This document shows positions 5,816-10,567 of a stretch of 10,567 nt of DNA, piece by piece. Made by a program: the position numbers and the translations under genes. The stretch spans positions 1 to 10,567 of the forward strand of contig CABUWK010000054.1 of assembly GCA_902495325.1 (NCBI GenBank). The letters run 5' to 3'. This DNA is from an uncultured Acidiphilium sp. Its GTDB lineage: Bacteria > Bacillota > Clostridia > Christensenellales > Borkfalkiaceae. Under the pieces are notes generated by a model. It was given only the letters and a program-made list of their open reading frames with translations, did no database searches and was not told where the DNA came from. Numbering within the stretch: the first letter of the stretch is position 1; every line of letters starts with the position of its first letter.

Positions 5816-7573
5816 ATGTATGAAGTTCTGAAAAAGATAAACGGACCGGAAGACGTTAAAAAGTTAAGTTTAAAAGAGCTCGATCTTCTCGCGGGAGATA
5901 TCCGCGACGCCCTTTTCAACAGGCTGACGAAGATCGGCGGACACTGCGGACCGAATTTCGGCATCGTGGAAACGGAAATCGCCCTGCACTATGTTTTCTC
6001 TTCTCCGAAGGACAAATTCGTGTTCGACGTTTCCCACCAGAGCTACCCGCATAAGATGCTGACCGGGCGTTCCGCCGGCTATATCGACGATTCCCGTTTC
6101 CGCGAAGATTCGGGATATACCAACCCCGAGGAAAGCGCGCACGATTTATTCAACGTGGGGCACACTTCCACTTCCGTTTGCCTCGCGACGGGGCTTGCCA
6201 AAGCGAGAGATCTTCTCGGCGGCAAAGAAAACGTGATCGCCCTGATCGGAGACGGATCCCTTTCCGGCGGAGAAGCGCTGGAAGGGCTGAGCGTTGCGGG
6301 ATCGGAACTGAAATCCAACCTCATCATTGTGGTGAACGACAATCAGCAATCCATTTCCGAAACGCACGGAGGCATTTACGAAAACCTGAAACTTCTGCGC
6401 GAAACGGACGGCAAAGCGGAAAACAACTTCTTCAAAGCCTGGGGGCTCGATTATATTTACGAGAAAAACGGAAACGATATCCCCGCCCTGATCGAAGTTT
6501 TCCGCAAAGTGAAAGATATCGGTCACCCGATCGTCGTTCATGTGAACACGCTGAAAGGCAAAGGCTATCGCTTTGCCGAAGAAAACAAAGAACAATGGCA
6601 CTGGACGGTCCCTTTCGATAAGGAAACGGGCAAACCGACGGTAAACTTCCCGGCGGAAACGTATACCGGGATCGCACGGGAATACATTTTAAGCAAAGCA
6701 AAAAAGGATAAAAAATTCGTTGCGGTAACACCGAACATGCCCGGCAGCATGGGGCTTTCCCCCGAAGACAGAAAAACGCTCGGCGCGCAGTTCGTCGACG
6801 TAGGCATTGCCGAAGAACAGTCCGTCGCGATGGCTTCCGGGCTGGCGAAGGGCGGAGCGAAACCGCTTGTGATCACAAACACGACCTTCATGCAAAGGGC
6901 ATACGACCAGATCTCGCATGACGTTTGCATCAACAAAAACAACGTGACGATCCTTCTGAACTACTCCTCTTTCGACGGACTGACCGACGTGACCCACCTC
7001 GGCATTTTCGGGCTGTCTCTTTTCACGAACATTCCCGAACTTACCGTTTTATCCCCCACGACGAAAACGGAACTGACGGAAATGCTCGACTGGTCACTGG
7101 ACGAAAGCGATCGCCCCGTACTGATCCTTCTTCCCGGCGGCGCCGTGAAAGACAGAAAAGGCGTTTCGTTTGACGGAAAGCTTTCCTATTCCGTCGAGAG
7201 AAAAGGGGAAAAAGTCGCCGTGATCGCGCTCGGCGATTTCTTCGGTCGCGGCGAATCTCTTTGCAATCGCATCGAAAAAGAGCTCGGTTTTAAGCCGACC
7301 CTCGTCAACCCGCGCTTCGCTTCTTTCACCGACCGCGAACTTCTTCAGTCTCTGAAAAAAGATCACAAACTCGTCGTCACCCTGGAAGACGGCATTGCGG
7401 ACGGCGGGTTCGGTCAGAAGATCGCTTCCTTCTACGGCGATTCGGATATGAAGGTAAAAAACTACGGGCTCGAAAAGAAATTTTACGATCGCTACAACCC
7501 GGAAGAGCTGCTCCGCTCGCTCGGCATGGACGAAGATTCGATGCTAAAAACGATAAAAAACCTTCTCGGCTAA
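5816..7573 (+). CDS. 1-deoxy-D-xylulose-5-phosphate synthase-like thiamine-diphosphate enzyme (divergent DXS paralogue)
   Basis: A 585-residue transketolase-superfamily enzyme, closest to DXS, which joins pyruvate and glyceraldehyde 3-phosphate to start the MEP isoprenoid pathway. The thiamine-diphosphate domain shows GGH (41-43), DVSHQSYPHKMLTGR (71-85), GDGSLSGG (145-152) and NDN (174-176). The pyrimidine domain has IAEEQ with Glu333 (E. coli E370), FMQRAYDQ (358-365) and His394 (E. coli H431). A C-terminal transketolase domain follows from about 450. It is about 35 residues shorter than E. coli DXS, apparently in the mid-protein linker. Oddly, the residues that hold the acceptor in DXS are changed: E. 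coli Y392, R420, D427 and R478 align, by eye and without gaps locally, with N355, Y383, T390 and G441. Databases may well call it Dxs; the acceptor could differ. AGGAG lies ten bases before the ATG. Single-gene unit. Confidence 0.85.
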   Translation: MYEVLKKINGPEDVKKLSLKELDLLAGDIRDALFNRLTKIGGHCGPNFGIVETEIALHYVFSSPKDKFVFDVSHQSYPHKMLTGRSAGYIDDSRFREDSGYTNPEESAHDLFNVGHTSTSVCLATGLAKARDLLGGKENVIALIGDGSLSGGEALEGLSVAGSELKSNLIIVVNDNQQSISETHGGIYENLKLLRETDGKAENNFFKAWGLDYIYEKNGNDIPALIEVFRKVKDIGHPIVVHVNTLKGKGYRFAEENKEQWHWTVPFDKETGKPTVNFPAETYTGIAREYILSKAKKDKKFVAVTPNMPGSMGLSPEDRKTLGAQFVDVGIAEEQSVAMASGLAKGGAKPLVITNTTFMQRAYDQISHDVCINKNNVTILLNYSSFDGLTDVTHLGIFGLSLFTNIPELTVLSPTTKTELTEMLDWSLDESDRPVLILLPGGAVKDRKGVSFDGKLSYSVERKGEKVAVIALGDFFGRGESLCNRIEKELGFKPTLVNPRFASFTDRELLQSLKKDHKLVVTLEDGIADGGFGQKIASFYGDSDMKVKNYGLEKKFYDRYNPEELLRSLGMDEDSMLKTIKNLLG

Positions 7574-7623
7574 ACCATCAAGCCGCAAAAATCACCGTTT
7601 AAACGACATATAGACAAATATAT

Positions 7624-7654
7624 AAAAGCCCTTCGGTTTACCCGAAGGGCTTTT
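7624..7654 (+). terminator. Strong Rho-independent terminator after the DXS-like gene
   Basis: Perfect 13-base arms AAAAGCCCTTCGG (7624-7636) and complement (7642-7654) around a five-base loop, followed by TGTTTTT. It lies 50 bases after the stop codon. The A-run on the left arm could also let it act on the minus strand. Confidence 0.92.
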
Positions 7655-7703
7655 TGTTTTTAACCGCAGACCATCCCGCCCGCCTTATTTTCTCACCCCT
7701 GTA

Positions 7704-7717
7704 AGGGATCGATCCCT
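7704..7717. promoter_or_regulatory. Perfect 14-base palindrome
   Basis: AGGGATCGATCCCT is an exact 14-base palindrome without a loop, in the 207-base gap between the DXS-like terminator and the Sel1 gene. It could bind a dimeric regulator, but it lies about 60 bases upstream of the likely -35, and nothing else supports a function. Confidence 0.25.
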
Positions 7718-7761
7718 CTCCGCAACGGTCCCCGTTTTCCCGAAAAAAATTAAAAACTTTT

Positions 7762-7790
7762 TAAAAGGTGCCACACGTTGTCACCTTTTA
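7762..7790. promoter_or_regulatory. Inverted repeat overlapping the Sel1-gene promoter; candidate operator
   Basis: Nine-base arms TAAAAGGTG (7762-7770) and CACCTTTTA (7782-7790) are exact complements around an 11-base centre that is itself partly symmetric. The right arm overlaps the candidate -35 of the next gene, a usual place for a repressor site. As RNA it would be an A/U-ended hairpin without a following U-run, so I prefer an operator to a terminator. Confidence 0.4.
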
Positions 7791-7806
7791 TGTGGTATAG
7801 TATTCC
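7778..7806 (+). promoter_or_regulatory. Candidate promoter of the Sel1-repeat gene
   Basis: TTGTCA (7778-7783) is followed after 17 bases by TATTCC (7801-7806), a weak -10. A better hexamer, TATAGT (7796-7801), has poor spacing (12). The leader to the ATG at 7863 would be about 50 bases. A weak core with an overlapping dyad suggests a regulated promoter. Confidence 0.35.
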
Positions 7807-7862
7807 CGACAAGAACAAAGACGTCGGAAGCAAACCGCCTGACCGACACAAAGGAGAAAACC

Positions 7863-8381
7863 ATGATCAACAAATTAATTCTGAAAGGCGCGATCGAAGG
7901 GCGCACGGAAAATCAGTTCTTACTCGGAGAAAATTACTTTTACGGCGTTCAATGCGAACAGAACTACAAACTGGCGGGCAGCTGGTACAAAGAAGCCGCA
8001 AAGCGCGGGCATGCCGCCGCTATGTATATGTACGGTTATATGGCAATGTTCGGGCTTCTCGGGAAAACCGACATCGCGGAAGGGACGCGTTACGTCAAAC
8101 GCGCGGCGGCGAAAGGGAACCTTCACGCCATTCTCCTTCTCGCCCGCAATTATTATTACGGATTCGGCGTAAAAAAGAACGATAAAAAAGCCTTCCTTTT
8201 CTGGAAAAAAGGCGCGGAACTCGGTTGCCCGGAAGCGGAGTATTATCTCGGATTGTGCTACGAAAAGGGCATTTACGTCCGCGAGAACGTCCTCAAATCG
8301 AAACTCCATTTATACAACGCGCTCGAAAACGGTTATTCCCTCGCAAAAGTCGCGATCGGCGACGACCGCCGTTCCGCCTAA
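7863..8381 (+). CDS. Sel1-like repeat protein (four repeats)
   Basis: A 172-residue soluble protein made almost wholly of Sel1-like (SLR, TPR-related) repeats, which form helical scaffolds for protein-protein contact. Four repeats of exactly 36 residues end at Gly49, Gly85, Gly121 and Gly157 (EAAKRG, RAAAKG, KGAELG, NALENG). Within each an aromatic/Leu block such as LGENYFYG, YGYMAMFG, LARNYYYG or LGLCYEKG forms the first helix. There is no signal peptide or membrane segment, so a cytoplasmic adaptor is likely. The last 15 residues are short and basic. AAAGGAG lies seven bases before the ATG at 7863. It is probably transcribed alone from the dyad-overlapped promoter, and it is the last gene before the A+T-richer segment. 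The partner is unknown. Confidence 0.85.
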   Translation: MINKLILKGAIEGRTENQFLLGENYFYGVQCEQNYKLAGSWYKEAAKRGHAAAMYMYGYMAMFGLLGKTDIAEGTRYVKRAAAKGNLHAILLLARNYYYGFGVKKNDKKAFLFWKKGAELGCPEAEYYLGLCYEKGIYVRENVLKSKLHLYNALENGYSLAKVAIGDDRRSA

Positions 8382-8398
8382 ACGGAATTTTCAAAAGA

Positions 8399-8438
8399 AA
8401 AACCCGAATCAAACACTTTCGTATCCGATTCAGGTTTT
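8399..8438 (-). terminator. Terminator of the recombinase gene, overlapping its stop codon
   Basis: On the minus strand, arms AAAACCTGAATC (8438-8427) and GATTCGGGTTTT (8410-8399) pair over 12 positions with one G-U around a 16-base loop and run into TTCTTTT. On the plus strand the wobble is a C-A mismatch, so it serves the recombinase better than the converging Sel1 gene, though it could act for both. The recombinase stop (8430-8432) lies inside the arm. Confidence 0.65.
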
Positions 8439-9890
8439 GACTGGCGGAAGCGAAGGGAGTTTGTACGAACACACGGTTTTATTGTAGGCAGTCTTTTTTC
8501 TCGACTGCCTTTGTATTTTTTGTACTATTTCTTGCGTAACCCTATATTTCGTAGAATGCTCGGTAAAGTTATAGGTTATCGTTACGCTGTCGTTATCGAG
8601 TATCACTTCTCGAACAAACGTCTTTACGATAAGTTTTCGCACGGACATTTCCTGTATATCGCCGCAAATAATCGAGTTCAAATATTTTTCTACGTCGTCG
8701 GGCGAAAGGTATGTGTAATTGCGTTGCTTTTCTTGTCCTATATCAAAGTCAAGTCCTGCAATCTGCGATTCGAGTTCTTTCAAACGGATTTTCGTTTGCT
8801 CGGTAATGATACCCTGTTCAATGGCGGCTATCAAGTTTTGCGAAGCCTTCAATGCGTTTTGCCGTTGGGCTTCAAGACTTTTGATAACTGTATTGTTTTT
8901 GTTTTCTTCTTCGTGCAATTTGCAAAGCGTTTCGGCTATGTATCTAACAACGCCTTCATCGGCAAGTAATGCCCACGTCGAATTTATAACTAAATCTTCA
9001 AGCCATTGCTTTTCCACCGACTTCAATTTGCACGGATGCTGTTTACGCCTTTTGGCAAGACACGAATAGTAATAATAAATCCGTCCGAGTTTGCTTGTGC
9101 CGCTTTCACCGACCATAGGACGCTGACAATCGCCGCAATAAAGTTTCCCCGAAAGTATAAAATCATAGATTTCTTTTTTACGACCGGGAGCGTGTTGGTT
9201 TTCTGCATGAATGTCCTGAACTTTTTGCCACGTTATGTCGTCGATGATTTTGGGATAGATATTATCGTAAATCGTGTCGCCGTGACGAATTTTTCCGTTG
9301 TATTTGGTGTTGGCAAGGATTTTGTAAATCTTTTTGTCTGTGATATACAGTCCTTTTTTCGTCCGTATGCCACGAGCCTGTAAATCTTTTGCCAAAGCAA
9401 CCGCCGTATAACCTTGCGAATACTTGGTAAAGATTTCTTTTACGATTTCCGCTTCTTCGGGGTTGATAACGTTCTTTTTGTCTACGACATCATAACCGTA
9501 AATAACCGCACCACCTGTATATTGTCCTTTGCGGTAACTCTCGTTAAGTCCACGCAATACTTTTTGAGAAAGTTCCGCCGAGTAGTATTGGTTCATACCT
9601 TCGAGCAAACTTTCAAGGATAATACCTTCGGGGCTGTCCGGGATATTCTCCATAGCGGACAAAACCTTAACGCCGTTCTCTTTCAGAGTGTGTTTGTGAA
9701 TTGTTGTTTCATACTTGTTACGAGAGAAACGGTCTAATTTGTAAACCAGAACGAAATCCCACTGTCGTTTGTTGCTATCCTTAATCATACGCTGAAAATC
9801 GGGACGCAAATCGTTTGTTCCCGTCATAGCACGGTCAACGTAAGTTCCAACGACAAGAATATCGTTGTTTTTGGCATAGTCCTGACACAC
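8430..9890 (-). CDS. Large serine recombinase, N-terminally truncated (catalytic serine segment missing)
   Basis: The 486 residues counted from GTG at 9890 cover nearly all of a large serine recombinase, the site-specific integrase/excisionase type. Seen: the resolvase catalytic domain from DR.MTG...RPDFQRM (19-35) and LDRFSR (52-57) to the long helix near residue 100; a recombinase domain (about 125-230); a zinc ribbon with C252, C255, C277 and C287; a coiled coil (about 325-390); and a basic tail. Codons upstream of GTG still read FTQTEQSIEGQLR, the normal family sequence, but a TGA at about 9930 precedes them. The Y-x-R-x-S segment with the nucleophile serine is absent. The natural start is probably the ATG at 9949, overlapping the preceding stop (TAATG), and it is in another frame. 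I therefore regard the gene as a pseudogene unless the sequence has an error. A terminator overlaps the stop. Confidence 0.88.
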   Translation of the reverse strand: MCQDYAKNNDILVVGTYVDRAMTGTNDLRPDFQRMIKDSNKRQWDFVLVYKLDRFSRNKYETTIHKHTLKENGVKVLSAMENIPDSPEGIILESLLEGMNQYYSAELSQKVLRGLNESYRKGQYTGGAVIYGYDVVDKKNVINPEEAEIVKEIFTKYSQGYTAVALAKDLQARGIRTKKGLYITDKKIYKILANTKYNGKIRHGDTIYDNIYPKIIDDITWQKVQDIHAENQHAPGRKKEIYDFILSGKLYCGDCQRPMVGESGTSKLGRIYYYYSCLAKRRKQHPCKLKSVEKQWLEDLVINSTWALLADEGVVRYIAETLCKLHEEENKNNTVIKSLEAQRQNALKASQNLIAAIEQGIITEQTKIRLKELESQIAGLDFDIGQEKQRNYTYLSPDDVEKYLNSIICGDIQEMSVRKLIVKTFVREVILDNDSVTITYNFTEHSTKYRVTQEIVQKIQRQSRKKTAYNKTVCSYKLPSLPPVKT

Positions 9891-9949
9891 GCGAAGTTGT
9901 CCTTCAATAGACTGTTCGGTTTGGGTAAATCAATGATGGGTGTATTCAT
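9891..9949 (-). pseudogene. Remnant 5' end of the recombinase gene, out of frame
   Basis: The ATG at 9949 overlaps the previous gene's TAA and opens a frame beginning MNTPIIDLPKPN, which stops after about 40 codons and does not encode recombinase. The recombinase frame is recognisable from about 9927 (FTQTEQSIEG). Relatives need roughly a further ten or more residues, including the catalytic serine, between the start and QTEQ. A deletion with change of frame between about 9940 and 9925 explains this best. Confidence 0.6.
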
Positions 9950-10197
9950 TATTTGCAAGCCTCCGTTTCGTCGATATAAATTTTTTCATAGGTGTTACCG
10001 TATTCGATGTAATGACCGCGTTCGTCTTCAAACACTTGATAATCCAGAACGCTTATGCGTCCTTGTTTCGTAACGGCAAAAGTGATAAGTTTCTTGTCGG
10101 GGCAATACATAACGGTGTCAAATCTTACAAGACATTCGCCGTCGTTGTAATCGAACCCATCTGTGTCGATAAAAGCAATTTCGTTAAGGTTAATCAT
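9949..10197 (-). CDS. Small hypothetical protein upstream of the recombinase
   Basis: An 82-residue acidic protein that I do not recognise. It begins MINLNEIAFIDTDG, is rich in Asp, Glu and aromatic residues, alternates hydrophobic and polar residues as a small beta-rich fold would, and has no membrane segment or signal peptide. I chose ATG at 10197 because AAGGAGG lies eight bases before it; an in-frame ATG at 10242 would overlap the upstream gene and lacks such a site. Its TAA shares an A with the ATG that once began the recombinase (TAATG), so the two were translationally coupled. It starts 13 bases after the preceding gene. The context suggests an accessory or cargo gene of the element; excision control is only a guess. 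Confidence 0.65.
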   Translation of the reverse strand: MINLNEIAFIDTDGFDYNDGECLVRFDTVMYCPDKKLITFAVTKQGRISVLDYQVFEDERGHYIEYGNTYEKIYIDETEACK

Positions 10198-10210
10198 TTT
10201 CAAATCCTCC

Positions 10211-10480
10211 TTATACCGTTTTGTACCATACCGAGTATTCAACCTCGATATCTCTGCCTTCGTATTCGTAATACATAGTCACGTAACCTTTGTATTCGTT
10301 TTCTTTTCCGAATACAAGGAAACAATGCTTATCAACGTCATCGAAAGCGCGGGTGTATCGTTTGCCGTTTTTTGAAACGCACTTACAAAACAGCGTGCCT
10401 TCATCGTTGATGAATCCGAGACCGGATAACTTTTCGTTAGAATTTCTAACTTTTCTGATTGAGTAAACTACTTTTTTCAT
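10211..10480 (-). CDS. Small hypothetical protein, first visible gene of the element operon
   Basis: An 89-residue protein that I do not recognise. It starts MKKVVYSIRKVRNSN, is lysine-rich at the N-terminus and Tyr/Glu-rich at the C-terminus, has Cys at 32, 34 and 53, and shows no membrane segment. GGAGG lies about ten bases before the ATG at 10480. Its TAA runs directly into the AAGGAGG site of the next gene, so the two are surely cotranscribed. Both look like small single-domain beta-rich proteins and may be distantly alike, but I cannot show homology by eye. The frame stays open upstream to the window edge, though the ribosome binding site supports the start given. Confidence 0.6.
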   Translation of the reverse strand: MKKVVYSIRKVRNSNEKLSGLGFINDEGTLFCKCVSKNGKRYTRAFDDVDKHCFLVFGKENEYKGYVTMYYEYEGRDIEVEYSVWYKTV

Positions 10481-10567
10481 TTGGGATATACCTCCGTTTT
10501 TTATTAGCCTTTCGGCAAAGACGGAGTAGCACCGAGAAAAGCAAACGTAAGTGCGAGTTAAAGTCGC
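10481..10567 (-). other. Upstream leader of the small-ORF operon, cut by the window edge
   Basis: These 87 bases hold the GGAGG site of the next gene. In that gene's frame they are open to the edge, without an ATG. I see no clear -10/-35 pair; the promoter or a further upstream gene probably lies outside the window. Confidence 0.3.

Larger units (their letters stand above)
8400..10567. mobile_element. Probable end of an integrated element (serine recombinase plus small ORFs), running off the right edge
   Basis: From about 8400 the base use shifts: hand-counted 60-base rows are mostly about 35-47% G+C, against up to 65% in rows of the DXS-like gene. The genes are a large serine recombinase at the inner end and two small unknown ORFs upstream of it. 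A recombinase as the outermost gene facing the host gene is the usual layout at one end of integrative elements using this enzyme class. The exact edge and attachment site cannot be fixed without the other end; 8382-8430 is the likely zone. Confidence 0.5.

Noticed and set aside
5620..5964. Minus-strand frame between the divergent genes, entering the DXS-like gene
   Set aside because: No ribosome binding site, unlikely Phe/Arg-rich product, overlaps the promoter and 5' end of a real gene. It does end near the orphan hairpin at 5632-5654, so I kept that observation separately.

Overview
The window looks like a piece of a low-to-moderate G+C Gram-positive (Clostridia-type) chromosome. The reasons are strong AGGAGG-type ribosome binding sites, TTGACA/TATAAT promoters with 17-base spacing, U-tailed hairpin terminators, and the families present (DUF975, clostridial-style CDF, CNNM/HlyC-CorC, patatin). 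This is inference; no rRNA or taxonomic marker is in view.

Layout. Bases 1-1075 hold no convincing gene but are full of inverted repeats. At 129-410 three long helices meet in what looks like a three-way junction whose G-U wobbles favour a plus-strand RNA. At 545-1012 there is a cluster of palindromic intergenic repeats. Next come minus-strand genes. A DUF975 membrane protein (1146-1790) has its own promoter and terminator. Upstream of it lies a probable operon, read from 5382 down to 1967: a CNNM/CBS transporter, a patatin-like hydrolase and a CDF cation exporter, the last two overlapping by ATGA. A two-copy 43-bp repeat sits in the gap between transporter and patatin gene. On the plus strand, a transketolase/DXS-like enzyme (5816-7573) has a consensus promoter and a strong terminator. 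It is followed by a protein made of four 36-residue Sel1 repeats (7863-8381) behind a dyad-overlapped promoter.

From about 8400 to the right end the sequence is visibly richer in A+T in most places and looks like part of a mobile element on the minus strand. Two small unrecognised ORFs are followed by a large serine recombinase. The recombinase has lost its N-terminal catalytic-serine segment: the coupled start codon (TAATG at 9949) is out of frame with the rest.

How the genes may work together: the three-gene operon pairs two divalent-cation transport families with a membrane-lipid hydrolase, so cation and envelope homeostasis is a reasonable guess. The DXS-like enzyme keeps its thiamine-diphosphate residues but not the glyceraldehyde-3-phosphate contacts of true DXS. 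The points most worth a second look are the 129-410 structure, the DXS-like active site and the broken recombinase.
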